Of a stretch of 64,000 nucleotides of DNA, positions 53,697-64,000 are shown piece after piece. Below the pieces are notes generated by a model, which was not told the origin of the DNA, made no database searches, and saw nothing but the letters and a program-made list of their open reading frames with translations. The translations under genes and the position numbers were made by a program. Origin of the DNA: Rhizobiales bacterium YIM 77505 (GTDB lineage Bacteria > Pseudomonadota > Alphaproteobacteria > Rhizobiales > Beijerinckiaceae); NCBI GenBank assembly GCA_000745135.1, contig JQNH01000001.1:248001-312000 (forward strand), in the 5' to 3' direction. Positions within the stretch are counted from its first letter, which is position 1. The number at the start of each line of letters is the position of its first letter.

Positions 53697-54452
53697 TCAG
53701 GCCGCCTCCTCGCCGAGATAGGCGGAGCGCACGTCCGGATTGGCGCGCACCTCCTCGGGCGTGCCGGTGGCGATGACGCGGCCGTAGACCAGCACCGAAA
53801 TGCGATCGGCCAGCGCGAAGACCGCGTCCATGTCGTGCTCGATGAGAACCATGGCGTAGCGGCGCTTCAACTGATGCAAGGTGGCGATGACGCGCTCCGC
53901 GTCCTCGTGACCCGTGCCCGCGAGCGGCTCGTCGAGGAGGAGGAGCTTCGGCTCGGTGGCAAGTGCGATGGCAAGTTCGAGTTGCCGCTTCTCGCCATGG
54001 GACAGAAGCCCTGCCGGCACGTGGGCGCGGCCCGAAAGACCCACCGTCGCCAGATGTTCCATGGCCGGCCGGTTCAGGGCCTCCTCGGCCGCGGCGCTGC
54101 CGAAGAAGCGGAAGCTCGAGCCGAGCCGCGCCTGCACGGCGAGCGCCACGTTTTCGAGGGCCGAGAAGCCGGGCAGGATCGAAGTGATCTGGAAGGAACG
54201 CGCCAGTCCCCGCCGCACGCGCTGGTGCATGGGAACATGGGTGATGTCCTCGCCGTCGAGCAGGATGCGCCCGGAATCGGGGGCGGCGAGGCCCGAGATT
54301 TGGTGAATGAGCGTCGTCTTTCCGGCGCCATTCGGTCCGATGATGGCGTGGAGTTCGCCTGCCTGGACGGCGAGGGACACGTCGTCGGTGACGACGAGCG
54401 CGCCGTAGGCCTTGCGCAGGCGGTCGAGGCGAAGAAGCGGTTCAGCCGCCAC
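53697..54452 (-). CDS. livG: Branched-chain-type ABC transporter ATP-binding protein LivG
   Basis: 251 residues from GTG 54452. Walker A is AIIGPNGAGKTTLIHQISGL, the LivG-specific RGLARSFQITSILPGFSALE follows, the signature is LLSHGEKRQLELAIALATEP, and Walker B is KLLLLDEPLAGTG. GTG 54452 follows a GGGGGGAAGG ribosome site and overlaps the livM stop by 11 bases; TTG 54494 is further upstream in frame. It pairs with LivF to power the LivHM permease. Confidence 0.93.
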   Translation of the reverse strand: MAAEPLLRLDRLRKAYGALVVTDDVSLAVQAGELHAIIGPNGAGKTTLIHQISGLAAPDSGRILLDGEDITHVPMHQRVRRGLARSFQITSILPGFSALENVALAVQARLGSSFRFFGSAAAEEALNRPAMEHLATVGLSGRAHVPAGLLSHGEKRQLELAIALATEPKLLLLDEPLAGTGHEDAERVIATLHQLKRRYAMVLIEHDMDAVFALADRISVLVYGRVIATGTPEEVRANPDVRSAYLGEEAA

Positions 54453-55428
54453 GGCCTTCCCCCCGCAGGAGCCCGAGGATGCCGCCACGGGCAAAGAGGA
54501 CCACCAGCACCAGGAGCGGCCCGAAGATCATCTTCCAGTGCTCGGTGAAGCCGGCCAACATCTCTTCGAGAAGAACGAAGGCGGCGGCGCCGATGATCGC
54601 GCCGTGAAGCGAGCCAAGCCCGCCGAGGATCACCATGATGATGAGCTCGCCCGAACGCTGCCACGTCATGTAGGCGGGGCTCACAAAGCCCGTGTGGTTG
54701 GCGAGGAGAAAGCCTGCCACTCCGCAGAGAGTTCCCGCGATGATGTAGGCCGTGAGCTGGAACCGGAACGGCCCGAAGCCGATGGCCTGCATGCGGACGG
54801 CGTTCTCCTTCGTGCCTCTCAGCACGCGGCCGAACCGCGATGCCACGATGGCGCGACAGAGGAGATAGGTGCCAAGGAGCGCGGCCAGGACCACGTAATA
54901 GAAGGCGGTCGCGTTCTCGAGGAGCTTGCTCCCGAAGACGAGGCTCCGCGAGGGCAGCGTCAGCCCGTCGTCGCCGCCATAGGCTGCAAGCGAGGTCGCG
55001 AGGAAGAACAGCATCTGCCCGAAGGCGAGCGTGATCATGATGAAGTAGACGCCGCGGGTGCGCAGCGAGACGGCGCCCGTCGCCGCGCCGAACAGCACGC
55101 AGGCCGCCGCCGTCGCGACGAGATGAACGAGGGCGTCGCTCACCCCGTGGCTCATGAGGATGCCGACCGCGTAGGCACCAAGGCCCAGGAAGGCCGCATG
55201 CCCGAAGCTGACGAGGCCTCCCACACCGAGGATCAGGTCGAGCGAGACCGCCGCCATGGCGAAGATCATGACGCGGGTGAGAAGCGAGAGGATGTAGCCG
55301 GCCGCGCCCCATTGGGCTGCCAGCGGCGCCAGCGCCAGCAGGGCGAAAAGGATCAGCGGGATCGCATGGCGGCGCAGCCCCGTGGGGATGGTCGGGCGCG
55401 CGAGATCGGTTTCGGCAAGTTCGCTCAC
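54442..55428 (-). CDS. livM: Branched-chain-type ABC transporter permease LivM
   Basis: 328 residues with about ten membrane helices. VSLDLILGVGGLVSFGHAAF, TRGVYFIMITLAFGQMLFF, and GTKENAVRMQAIGFGPFRFQ followed by GSLHGAIIGAAAFVLLEEML are the LivM hallmarks. The start is GTG 55428, 8 bases after livH. It overlaps livG at its 3' end. Together with LivH it forms the channel of the importer. Confidence 0.94.
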   Translation of the reverse strand: MSELAETDLARPTIPTGLRRHAIPLILFALLALAPLAAQWGAAGYILSLLTRVMIFAMAAVSLDLILGVGGLVSFGHAAFLGLGAYAVGILMSHGVSDALVHLVATAAACVLFGAATGAVSLRTRGVYFIMITLAFGQMLFFLATSLAAYGGDDGLTLPSRSLVFGSKLLENATAFYYVVLAALLGTYLLCRAIVASRFGRVLRGTKENAVRMQAIGFGPFRFQLTAYIIAGTLCGVAGFLLANHTGFVSPAYMTWQRSGELIIMVILGGLGSLHGAIIGAAAFVLLEEMLAGFTEHWKMIFGPLLVLVVLFARGGILGLLRGEGRGG

Positions 55429-55436
55429 GGGCCGCC

Positions 55437-56354
55437 TTAACGCTTTACGGGGAAAAGTCCCGAAGGACGGAAGAACAGGACGGCGGCCATCAGTATGTAG
55501 ATCAGCATGGGGGCGATGGCGCGCCCCGTCTGGCTCGCCATGGACGGGTCGAGGAAGGCTCGCAGCACGTTCGGGGCGAAGGAGCGGCCGACCACGTCGA
55601 CGAGCCCGACGAGCAGCGCGGCGAGGAAGGCGCCGCGGATCGAGCCGATGCCGCCGATGACGATGACCACGAAAGCGAGAATGAGGATGTTGTCGCCCAT
55701 TCCGGGCTCGACGGAGAGGATCGGCGCCACCATCGCGCCGGCGAAGCCCGCCAGCATGGCGCCAAAGCCGAAGACGATGGTGAACAGGCGGCGGATGTCG
55801 ACCCCGAGCGCCGACACCATCGGCGCATTCGAGGCTCCGGCCCGCACCAACATGCCGACCCGGGTGTGGTTCACGAGGACATAGAGGAGGGCGGCGACGG
55901 CAAGCCCCGCGCCGATCACGGCGAAGCGATAGACGGGATAGAACAGGTTGCCGAGCGAGACGGAGCCCGACAGGATCTCCGGCACCGGCACGCTCAAGGG
56001 GGCCGCTCCCCAGATGAACTTCACCGCCTGGTTCAAGAAGAGGATGATGCCGAAGGTGGCGAGCACCTGGTCGAGATGGTCGCGCCCGTAGAGATGCCGG
56101 AAGACCAGGAGTTCGAGGACAAGCCCAAGCGCCAGCGCCGCCGGCAATGCCATCAGGAGGCCGAAGAAGAAGTTGCCGGTGTAGGCGGTGAAGGCGGCGG
56201 CGAAATAGGCCCCCACCATGTACTGCACCCCATGGGCCAGGTTGATGAAGTCCATCACGCCAAAGACGAGCGTCAGCCCGGCGGCGATGAGGAACAGGAT
56301 CAGCCCGAACTGAAGTCCGTTCAGGACCTGGATGAGGAAGAGGGTGGTGATCAT
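55437..56354 (-). CDS. livH: Branched-chain-type ABC transporter permease LivH
   Basis: 305 residues with about eight membrane helices. NGLQFGLILFLIAAGLTLVF, GVMDFINLAHGVQYMVGAY, RDHLDQVLATFGIILFLNQA and VVIVIGGIGSIRGAFLAALL are typical of LivH. ATG 56354 is 215 bases downstream of the livK stop, and the gap holds a palindromic intergenic repeat (56450-56563). livM follows 8 bases later. Confidence 0.95.
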   Translation of the reverse strand: MITTLFLIQVLNGLQFGLILFLIAAGLTLVFGVMDFINLAHGVQYMVGAYFAAAFTAYTGNFFFGLLMALPAALALGLVLELLVFRHLYGRDHLDQVLATFGIILFLNQAVKFIWGAAPLSVPVPEILSGSVSLGNLFYPVYRFAVIGAGLAVAALLYVLVNHTRVGMLVRAGASNAPMVSALGVDIRRLFTIVFGFGAMLAGFAGAMVAPILSVEPGMGDNILILAFVVIVIGGIGSIRGAFLAALLVGLVDVVGRSFAPNVLRAFLDPSMASQTGRAIAPMLIYILMAAVLFFRPSGLFPVKR

Positions 56355-56449
56355 CGCATTCAGGCCGTGATCGGAGGCGCATCGGTGTCATTCAGGGGCT
56401 CGCCATCGAAGCCAGCCTCAGGCCGGCCCGACGACACGCTCCGCGAGAG

Positions 56450-56563
56450 CCCGGAACCCATGAACACGGCCTTCTCAAGGTCGAGCGGCACCGCTCGATT
56501 TACCTTGCTGCGGTAACGGGCATGGGTTCCGGGCGCGGCTCTCGCGCCGCCCCGGAACGACAA
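56450..56563. repeat. Intergenic palindromic repeat, GGTTCCGGG type, copy 2
   Basis: CCCGGAACCCATG (56450-56462) and CATGGGTTCCGGG (56521-56533) are perfect 13-bp inverted repeats around a nested hairpin TCGAGCGG-CA-CCGCTCGA (56481-56498). CGCGGCTCTCGCGCCG and CCCCGGAACGACA follow. The order of parts matches the copy at 20792-20865. It lies between livK and livH and may reduce read-through so that livK is expressed above the permease genes. Confidence 0.65.
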
Positions 56564-56569
56564 TGTCCT

Positions 56570-57745
56570 TCAGCTCGCCGGCTTGCAGTCCTTGGCGTAG
56601 ACGTCGCCGTAATCGTCGAAGACCTTCTCGACGATCTCCGTCTGGAACTTGCCGTCCGGGCGCTTGGCAACCTTGACCAGATAGAAGTCCTGGATCGGAT
56701 AGTTGTTGACGTTGAACTTGAAGTCGCCCCGGACCGACTGGAAGTCGGCCTTCTTGATCGCGTCCCTCAGCTTGGCCTTGTCGGAGAGGTTGCCGCCCAC
56801 GGTCCTCACGGCGCTGTCGATCAGCTTCGCGGTGTCATAGGCTTGCTGGGCGTAGGAGCCCGGCACGTAGCCATACTCCTTCTCGAAGGCCTCGACGAAC
56901 TTCTTGTTCGCCGGATTGTCCATGTTGGGCGCCCAGGTCATGCCGCCGAGCATGCCGACGGCAGCGTCCTTCTGCGCCGGCAGGGTCGACTCGTCCACGG
57001 TGAACGCGGAAAGGAAGGGAATGCGTTGCTTCAAGCCCGCCTGGTCGTATTGGCGGACCAGGTTCACGCCCATCCCTCCGGGCATGAAGGTGAAGATGGC
57101 GTCGGGCTGCGCGGCCGCGATCTTGGCGAGCTCCGACTGGAAGTCGAGCGTGTTGAGGGGAACGTAGGACTCCTCGACGATCTCGCCCTTGAAGTGGCGC
57201 TTGAAGCCGGCCATCGAGTCGCGGCCGGCCTGATAGTTCGGCGCCAGCAGGTAGACGCGCTTGTAGCCCCGGTTCTGCGCCACCTTGCCCAGGACCTCGT
57301 GAACCTGATCGTTCTGATAGGAGGTCACGAAGAAGTTCGGGTGGCACTCCTTGCCGGCGAAGCTCGACGGACCGGCATTGGCGCTGATCAGGATCGTGCC
57401 GGAATCGATCACCGGCTTGTGGATGGCGAGCAGAACGTTCGAGAAGATCGGCCCGACGACGAAATCGACCTTGTCGCGCTCCACGAGCCCACGGACCTTG
57501 GTGACGGCGACGTCAGGCTTCAGCTCGTCGTCGGCGACGATGACCTCCGCGTCCTTGCCTCCGAGCTTACCGCCGAGTTCCTTGACGGCCAGGTTGAAGC
57601 CATCGCGGGCCTGCTGACCGAGCGTCGCGGCTGGGCCCGAGAGGGTCTGGATCAGTCCGACCCGGACCTTGTCCTGCGCCACCGCCGCGGACGCGGCGAG
57701 TCCGAAGGCGGTGGCCGCGGCGGCGGCTATGATGTGGTGTTTCAT
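56570..57745 (-). CDS. livK: Liv-type ABC transporter periplasmic substrate-binding protein
   Basis: 391 residues. A Sec signal (MKHHIIAAAAATAFGLAASA, cleaved near A-V-A-Q) precedes a type 1 periplasmic binding fold. KVRVGLIQTLSGPAATLGQQ, VIVADDELKPDVAVTKVRGL, VDFVVGPIFSNVLLAIHKPV and GYKRVYLLAPNYQAGRDSMA are clear. This branch of the family (HAAT) includes binders of benzoate and hydroxybenzoate as well as amino acids. ATG 57745 follows GGGAGACAGGAG. It is the first gene of livKHMGF-cupin and is divergent from the SDR gene across the MarR-type palindrome. Confidence 0.93.
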   Translation of the reverse strand: MKHHIIAAAAATAFGLAASAAVAQDKVRVGLIQTLSGPAATLGQQARDGFNLAVKELGGKLGGKDAEVIVADDELKPDVAVTKVRGLVERDKVDFVVGPIFSNVLLAIHKPVIDSGTILISANAGPSSFAGKECHPNFFVTSYQNDQVHEVLGKVAQNRGYKRVYLLAPNYQAGRDSMAGFKRHFKGEIVEESYVPLNTLDFQSELAKIAAAQPDAIFTFMPGGMGVNLVRQYDQAGLKQRIPFLSAFTVDESTLPAQKDAAVGMLGGMTWAPNMDNPANKKFVEAFEKEYGYVPGSYAQQAYDTAKLIDSAVRTVGGNLSDKAKLRDAIKKADFQSVRGDFKFNVNNYPIQDFYLVKVAKRPDGKFQTEIVEKVFDDYGDVYAKDCKPAS

Positions 57746-57895
57746 CTCCTGTCTCCCGTGTTTCGCCGTTCCCATTGCGAGCCTGCGCGGTGGAGGCCGG
57801 CTCCCCGCTTCATCGTGGACTGTAAAATCATCGGCGCAAAGCCCTCTTTGCCGATGAGTCCTGCGCGTGCCGGCCTGCACCCGTTGCCTCTGGAT

Positions 57896-57911
57896 ATTTT
57901 AAGTTTAAAAT
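57896..57911. promoter_or_regulatory. AT-rich palindrome, probable MarR operator, copy 2
   Basis: ATTTTAA-GT-TTAAAAT has perfect 7-bp arms and a 2-base centre, followed by AAC. It lies 48 bases before the SDR gene and 150 bases before the livK ATG, in the 214-base divergent region. It is nearly identical to 47528-47541. One bound dimer here could control both the importer and the catabolic operon. Confidence 0.65.
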
Positions 57912-57959
57912 AACTCGATAAAGGTGCAAGAGCCGAAGTGAGGGACTTAAGAGGGTTCG

Positions 57960-58724
57960 ATGCCCGCGTCGCTGCAAGATCGACATGCCCTGGTCACCGG
58001 CGGCGGCCGGGGCATCGGCCGTGCGGTCGCCGCTGCGCTCACCGCGGCGGGGGCGACCGTAACGGTCCTCGGGCGCGATGGAGAGCGGCTGGAGCAGGCC
58101 GTCACGGAGGGGGACGCCGCGGGGTATGTGACGGCGGACGTGACGGAGCCGCAGGGCCTGGGCCTGGCGATCGACGCGGCGGTCGCCGCACGTGGCCCCA
58201 TCGATGTGCTTGTCGCGAACGCGGGCGCCGCGGAATCAGCACCGTTCGGCAAGAGCGACGATGAACTGTTTCGCCGCATGCTCGACGTCAACCTCATGGG
58301 CGTCGTCCACGCCGCTCGCGCCGTGCTCGGCGGCATGACGGAGCGCGGTTTCGGCCGCATCATCGCCGTCGCATCGACGGCGGGCCTCAAGGGATATCCC
58401 TATGTGACCGCCTATTGCGCGGCAAAGCACGCGGTCGTCGGCTTCGTTCGCGCGCTCGCCTTGGAGACGGCGAAGAGTGGAGTGACCGTCAATGCGGTCT
58501 GTCCCGGCTTCACCGACACCGACCTTGTTGCCGCCAGTCTCGACCGCATCGTCGCCAAGACCGGGCGCAGCCGCGAGGAGGCCTTGGCGGAGCTTGTGCG
58601 CGGCAACCCGCAAGGACGACTGATCGAGCCCCACGAGATTGCGAATACCGTGCTGTGGCTGTGCGCCCAGGGTGCCCGCGGCATCACCGGACAGGCCATA
58701 GCCGTCGCTGGCGGGGAGGTCTGA
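57960..58724 (+). CDS. SDR family oxidoreductase
   Basis: 254 residues. The NAD(P)-binding motif is TGGGRGIGRAVAAAL, followed by NAG (LVANAGAAES), the catalytic serine in AVASTAGLKG, and Y-x3-K in YCAAKHA. The end GITGQAIAVAGGEV is the classical SDR closing. It probably oxidises a 3-hydroxyacyl-CoA or a cyclic alcohol in the aromatic-CoA pathway; cofactor preference is not certain. It is the first gene of a seven-gene plus-strand operon, with a MarR-type palindrome upstream. Confidence 0.88.
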   Translation: MPASLQDRHALVTGGGRGIGRAVAAALTAAGATVTVLGRDGERLEQAVTEGDAAGYVTADVTEPQGLGLAIDAAVAARGPIDVLVANAGAAESAPFGKSDDELFRRMLDVNLMGVVHAARAVLGGMTERGFGRIIAVASTAGLKGYPYVTAYCAAKHAVVGFVRALALETAKSGVTVNAVCPGFTDTDLVAASLDRIVAKTGRSREEALAELVRGNPQGRLIEPHEIANTVLWLCAQGARGITGQAIAVAGGEV

Positions 58725-58726
58725 GG

Positions 58727-59236
58727 ATGAACGAGCACGTCATCCCGCTCGACGCCGAGGCCCATGCCGTCGAACGGCCGGAAGACCACCACGACGATCT
58801 GCGCCTGTGGCTCCGCCTTCTCACCTGCACGACGCTGATCGAGGGCGAGATCCGTCGGCGCCTGCGCGACTCCTTCGACGTGACGTTGCCGCGTTTCGAC
58901 CTCATGGCGCAACTCGACAAGGCGCCGGACGGGCTCACCTTGAGCGAGCTGTCGAAGCGCATGATGGTCTCGAACGGCAACGTGACGGGGCTCGTCGAAC
59001 GGCTCGTCGAATCGGGCCATCTCGTTCGTGAAACCTCGAAGACCGATCGGCGCGCGCAAGTCATCCGGCTGACCCCCCTCGGCCGCGCCGAGTTCCGTGC
59101 CATGGCCGAAGAGCACGAGGGTTGGATCGCCGAGATGTTCTGCGAGCTCACCCCTCGCGAGCGCGAGGATCTCATGCGGCTTCTGGCCAAGACCAAGATG
59201 TCGACCCGCCGAGCCATCGAGGGAGCAAGACCATGA
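58727..59236 (+). CDS. MarR family transcriptional regulator
   Basis: 169 residues. A winged HTH occupies about residues 45-120: [60 protein letters not shown], and the wing [16 protein letters not shown]- and C-terminal helices make the dimer. MarR proteins in aromatic catabolic islands usually repress and respond to a CoA thioester; that is the likely role here. The paired AT-rich palindromes at 47528-47541 and 57896-57911 are its probable targets. It starts 2 bases after the SDR stop with GAGG overlapping, and its stop overlaps the next ATG. Confidence 0.92.
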   Translation: MNEHVIPLDAEAHAVERPEDHHDDLRLWLRLLTCTTLIEGEIRRRLRDSFDVTLPRFDLMAQLDKAPDGLTLSELSKRMMVSNGNVTGLVERLVESGHLVRETSKTDRRAQVIRLTPLGRAEFRAMAEEHEGWIAEMFCELTPREREDLMRLLAKTKMSTRRAIEGARP

Positions 59237-60123
59237 GCGAGGCCGCCAAGGCCGGATCGAGTGTGGAGCGGCCGGCAATGCCCGTCGCACGCGGAGCGGC
59301 GAACGCGGTCACGCTGCCGCTGTCCGATTACCGGCCGACCCACTTCCTGCTCTCGGTCGATGGCCGCGTCGCCACGGTGACGCTGAACCGCCCCGAGCGG
59401 AAGAATCCCCTCACCTTCGAGAGCTACCGCGAGCTGGCCGACTTCTTTCACGCCTGCGCCAAGGACGACGAGGTCAAGGCTGTGGTCGTCACCGGCGCCG
59501 GGGGCAACTTCTCGTCGGGCGGCGACGTGTTCGAGATCATCGGGCCGCTGGTGCAGATGGACACGAAAGGCGTGACCGCCTTCACGCGCATGACTGGCGA
59601 ACTCGTGAAGGCGATGCGCGCCGCGCCGCAGCCCATCATTGCCGCGGTGGACGGCATTTGCGCCGGAGCCGGAGCGATCATCGCCATGGCGTCCGACATC
59701 CGCATCGGCACGGCGCGAGCCAAGGTCGCCTTCCTGTTCAACAGGGTGGGGCTTGCCGGTTGCGACATGGGCGCATGCGCCATCCTTCCGCGCATCATCG
59801 GCCAGGGCCGCGCCTCCGAGCTTCTCTACACAGGTCGCTTCATGTCGGCCGAGGAAGGCGAGCGCTGGGGCTTCTTCAGCCGGCTCGCCGGGCCGGAGGA
59901 GGTGTTGACCGAGGCCAAGAAGCTCGCGGCCGAGATCGCCGCGGGCCCGACCTTCGCCAACACCATGACCAAGCGCATGCTCGCCATGGAGTGGGCGATG
60001 TCGGTCGAAGAGGCGATCGAGGCGGAAGCCGTGGCGCAGGCGCTCTGCATGACCACCGAAGACTTCGCCCGCGCCTACCGCGCCTTCGCGGCAAAGGAGA
60101 AGCCGGTCTTCGAGGGAAATTAG
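59233..60123 (+). CDS. Enoyl-CoA hydratase/isomerase family protein
   Basis: 296 residues. The crotonase fold shows [40 protein letters not shown] (oxyanion glycine), [20 protein letters not shown] (second oxyanion region) and [21 protein letters not shown] stretch of about 38 residues precedes the core, longer than in simple hydratases. It probably hydrates or isomerises a ring-derived enoyl-CoA. ATG 59233 overlaps the MarR stop (ATGA). A 72-base gap leads to the acyl-CoA dehydrogenase gene. Confidence 0.9.
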   Translation: MSEAAKAGSSVERPAMPVARGAANAVTLPLSDYRPTHFLLSVDGRVATVTLNRPERKNPLTFESYRELADFFHACAKDDEVKAVVVTGAGGNFSSGGDVFEIIGPLVQMDTKGVTAFTRMTGELVKAMRAAPQPIIAAVDGICAGAGAIIAMASDIRIGTARAKVAFLFNRVGLAGCDMGACAILPRIIGQGRASELLYTGRFMSAEEGERWGFFSRLAGPEEVLTEAKKLAAEIAAGPTFANTMTKRMLAMEWAMSVEEAIEAEAVAQALCMTTEDFARAYRAFAAKEKPVFEGN

Positions 60124-60195
60124 CAATGAGCGTCGTCGAGCCACGGCCATCCTCCTCGGCCTGCAGGCGGTCGGAGGAATTCCGGAGCGCCCGCC

Positions 60196-61380
60196 ATGCC
60201 TGACGAATCCTTCCTCGACTGGCCCTTCTTCGAGGAGCGGCATCGGCGCTTCGCGCGGGAGCTCCGCGCCTGGGCGCGGGAGACCGTGCCGCCGCTGGTC
60301 GACCATGACGACGTGGACGGCTCCTGTCGCCGCCTGGTCGAGCGCCTCGGGGAGGGGGGATGGCTCCGCGCCGTCGTTCCTGAGGCTTATGGGGGCATCG
60401 CGCCGGGCTTCGACGTGCGCACCCTTTGCCTCGCCCGCGAGACGCTCGCCGCGGTCGATGGACTTGCCGACTTTGCCTTCGCCATGCAGGGCCTCGGCAC
60501 TGGGCCGATCACGCTGTTCGGGTCGGAGGAGCTGAAGCGGCGCTATCTCTCGCCCGTCTGCGAAGGCGTCCGGATTGCCGCCTTCGCCCTGTCCGAGCCG
60601 GAGGCGGGCTCGGATGTGGCCGCCATCGCGACGACCGCGACGCCGGACGGTCCGGACCATGTGCGGCTCGACGGCGTCAAGACCTGGATCTCCAACGGGG
60701 GTATCGCCGACCACTACGTGGTGTTCGCGCGGACGGGCGAGGCGCCCGGGGCGCGCGGTCTCTCGGCCTTCATGGTCGACGCCGATGCGCCGGGCCTCAC
60801 CATCGAGCAGCGCATCGACGTGATCGCGCCGCATCCGCTCGCCACCTTGCGCTTCGAGGGCTGCCGCGTGCCGCTCGCGCAGCGCATCGGCGCGCCGGGA
60901 GAGGGGTTCAAGATCGCGATGGCGACCCTGGACGTCTTCCGCTCGACGGTGGGCGCGGCGGCGCTGGGCTTCGCCCGCCGCGCCCTCGACGAGGCGCTCG
61001 CGCGCTCGCGGACGCGCAAGCTCTTCGGCGCCCCCCTCGGCGAGCTCCAGCTCACGCAGGCCGCGCTCGCCGACATGGCGACGGCGGTCGATGCCTCGGC
61101 GCTCCTCGTCTACCGCGCCGCCTGGACCAAGGACCAGGGCGCACCGCGCATCACCCGCGAGGCGGCGATGGCGAAGATGTACGCCACCGAAATGGCGCAG
61201 GGCGTCATCGACAAGGCGGTGCAGATCTTCGGAGGCTTCGGCGTGACGAGAGGCGTGAAGGTCGAGGAGCTCTATCGCGAGATCCGGGCCTTGCGGATCT
61301 ACGAGGGGGCCACCGAGGTGCAGAAGATCGTCATTGCCCGCGAGCTGATGAAGGGATCGCCACATCAGCCCTCTCTGTAG
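60196..61380 (+). CDS. Acyl-CoA dehydrogenase family protein
   Basis: 394 residues. [20 protein letters not shown] and [20 protein letters not shown] bind FAD and substrate; [20 protein letters not shown] and [20 protein letters not shown] follow, and the catalytic glutamate is in [19 protein letters not shown]. All parts of the four-domain family are present. It probably oxidises a cyclohexenyl- or open-chain acyl-CoA in the pathway. The gene lies between the hydratase and CoA ligase genes on the same strand. Confidence 0.92.
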   Translation: MPDESFLDWPFFEERHRRFARELRAWARETVPPLVDHDDVDGSCRRLVERLGEGGWLRAVVPEAYGGIAPGFDVRTLCLARETLAAVDGLADFAFAMQGLGTGPITLFGSEELKRRYLSPVCEGVRIAAFALSEPEAGSDVAAIATTATPDGPDHVRLDGVKTWISNGGIADHYVVFARTGEAPGARGLSAFMVDADAPGLTIEQRIDVIAPHPLATLRFEGCRVPLAQRIGAPGEGFKIAMATLDVFRSTVGAAALGFARRALDEALARSRTRKLFGAPLGELQLTQAALADMATAVDASALLVYRAAWTKDQGAPRITREAAMAKMYATEMAQGVIDKAVQIFGGFGVTRGVKVEELYREIRALRIYEGATEVQKIVIARELMKGSPHQPSL

Positions 61381-61418
61381 GGGAGGAGCGGGCACGACTG
61401 GGATAGGGAGGAGGAACC

Positions 61419-63058
<1,640 letters not shown>

Positions 63059-63062
<4 letters not shown>

Positions 63063-63523
63063 GTGCAGCGGTGAGCGAGCATGCGGCCGCCGCGCCCATT
63101 CCGGCCAGGGCGTGGCGGACGCCGGTGAAGATCCGCTTCTCGCATTGCGATCCCGCGGGGATCGTATACTTCCCGCGCTACTTCGACATCTTCAATGGCG
63201 TCGTCGAGGACTGGTTTCCGGGCGCGCTCGGGCTCGAGTATCGCGCCTTCATCCGCGACCGACGGATCGGCCTCGGCCCGGCCCATGCGGAGGCGGATTT
63301 CTTCAAGCCAGGCTTGCAGGGCGACGAACTCGTGTTCGCCGTCCTGGTGGACCGGATCGGCAATGCCTCCGTGACGCTCCGGCTCCCGGCGATGCGGCGG
63401 GAGGAGCTGATCCTCACGGCGCGGCTCGTCATCGTCACCACCGATCTCCACGAAGCCCGCGCCATTCCCCTTCCCAATGATCTTCGAGCGGCGCTCGAGT
63501 GCTATCAGGAGCGGTGCCGATGA
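63059..63523 (+). CDS. Acyl-CoA thioesterase (4-hydroxybenzoyl-CoA thioesterase-like hotdog)
   Basis: 154 residues. The hotdog core has TPVKIRFSHCDPAGIVYFPR followed by YFDIFNGVVEDWF, with the catalytic aspartate in C-D-P-A-G. AEADFFKPGLQGDELVFAVL, LPAMRREELILTARLVIVTT and HEARAIPLP follow. It would release CoA from a dead-end or final acyl-CoA of the pathway. ATG 63059 overlaps the ligase stop (ATGA), and its own stop overlaps the RidA gene, so ligase, thioesterase and RidA are translationally linked. Confidence 0.9.
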
Positions 63524-63951
63524 CGGCTGTCACTTTTCCGAATCCTCGTCCTCTCGACGGACCCGTAACCCTGCAGCCGAAGGGCTGGCCGACGCCGAAG
63601 GGCTACGCCAACGGCATGATGGCCGAGGGGCGGATCGTCGTGACCGGCGGCGTCGTCGGCTGGGACGCGAACGGCATATTCCCCGACGGCTTCGTCGCTC
63701 AAGCCCGCCAGACGCTTGCCAACATCCGCGACATCCTCGCCGAAGGTGGCGCCGAGCCGCGCCATCTCGTGCGGCTCACCTGGTATGTGGTCGATATCGA
63801 CGAGTACATGGCCAGCCTCAAGGACCTCGGCCGCGCCTATCGCGAGATCATCGGGCCTCACTACCCGGCAATGGCCGTGGTCCAGGTGGTGCGGCTCGTG
63901 GAAAAGGCGGCCCGCGTCGAGATCGAGGCGACGGCGGTGGTGCCGCGTTAG
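63520..63951 (+). CDS. RidA family (YjgF) protein
   Basis: 143 residues. PKGYANGMMAEGRIVVTGGV, QARQTLANIRDILAEGGAEP, VRLTWYVVDIDEYMASLKDL, HYPAMAVVQVVRLVEKAARV and EIEATAVVP give the RidA fold with the substrate arginine in A-R-V-E-I-E-A. RidA enzymes hydrolyse reactive enamines and imines. In a 2-aminobenzoyl-CoA pathway, reduction of the ring would give enamine/imine intermediates, so RidA may remove the amino group as ammonia. That step is inference from context. ATG 63520 overlaps the thioesterase stop (ATGA). Confidence 0.9.
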   Translation: MTAVTFPNPRPLDGPVTLQPKGWPTPKGYANGMMAEGRIVVTGGVVGWDANGIFPDGFVAQARQTLANIRDILAEGGAEPRHLVRLTWYVVDIDEYMASLKDLGRAYREIIGPHYPAMAVVQVVRLVEKAARVEIEATAVVPR

Positions 63952-64000
63952 CTCAGCTCCGGGCGGGCCGGCAGCACGAGGACCGCGAAGGCCAGGGCCG
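63948..64000 (-). CDS. C-terminal end of a possible membrane transporter (partial)
   Basis: Reading from the right edge on the minus strand, the frame ends ALAFAVLVLPARPELS and TAA, whose codon overlaps the RidA stop on the other strand. A hydrophobic helix followed by a short polar tail is the usual end of MFS- or DMT-type transporters. Only 17 codons are visible, so the family is not certain. Confidence 0.35.
   Translation of the reverse strand, partial: ALAFAVLVLPARPELS

Overview
The window is GC-rich chromosomal DNA from an alphaproteobacterium, most likely of the order Hyphomicrobiales (Rhizobiales). The basis is the ccoNOQP-ccoGHIS (fix) layout, a run of small DUF families typical of that order (DUF2093, DUF3309, DUF4170, DUF6101, DUF6894), the cysQ-DUF4170-acyltransferase-waaA-lpxK lipid A cluster, and a NepR-like general-stress gene. 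No genus is claimed. I saw no rRNA, tRNA or CRISPR array. One intact insertion sequence is present.

Positions 1-16600 form a low-oxygen/nitrogen-oxide respiration region. It holds an HTH regulator with a SulP anion transporter, NnrS, two DUF6455 proteins and a DUF1858 protein around a cysteine-free Crp/Fnr regulator, then the cbb3 oxidase genes ccoNOQP and the assembly genes ccoG, fixH, fixI and fixS, a DUF2478 protein and a group III truncated haemoglobin. FNR/FixK-like sites lie before nnrS, ccoN and ccoG. Pyroglutamyl peptidase, a DUF3309 peptide and a coiled-coil membrane protein follow.

Positions 16700-47111 are mostly housekeeping and accessory genes: meaB coupled to a DUF3750 gene; a tripartite tricarboxylate transporter (tctCBA); a lipoprotein hydrolase; a minus-strand run of vapBC, a fluoroacetate-dehalogenase-like hydrolase, an aminoglycoside-phosphotransferase-like protein and a patatin; purD; a TRAP solute-binding protein; xseA; small conserved proteins; the lipid A cluster; PaiB-like and DUF2093 proteins; rsmE; two adjacent glutamate-cysteine ligase-type genes; a B12-binding radical SAM protein; a NepR-like protein with a receiver-only response regulator; a DUF924 protein; a lone CcoN-like membrane protein; and ilvC.

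Positions 47528-63951 form an aromatic acyl-CoA catabolic island. It contains a fused salicylyl-CoA/2-aminobenzoyl-CoA monooxygenase-reductase, a second flavin monooxygenase, a cupin, a complete Liv-type ABC importer (livKHMGF), SDR, MarR, enoyl-CoA hydratase, acyl-CoA dehydrogenase, a benzoate/2-aminobenzoate-CoA ligase, a hotdog thioesterase and RidA. Import, CoA activation, ring hydroxylation/reduction and beta-oxidation-like steps are all represented. A near-identical AT-rich palindrome stands before the monooxygenase gene and in the livK/SDR divergent promoter region, suggesting that the MarR protein encoded here controls both. An IS630-family element has inserted exactly at the stop codon of the cupin gene and recreated it.
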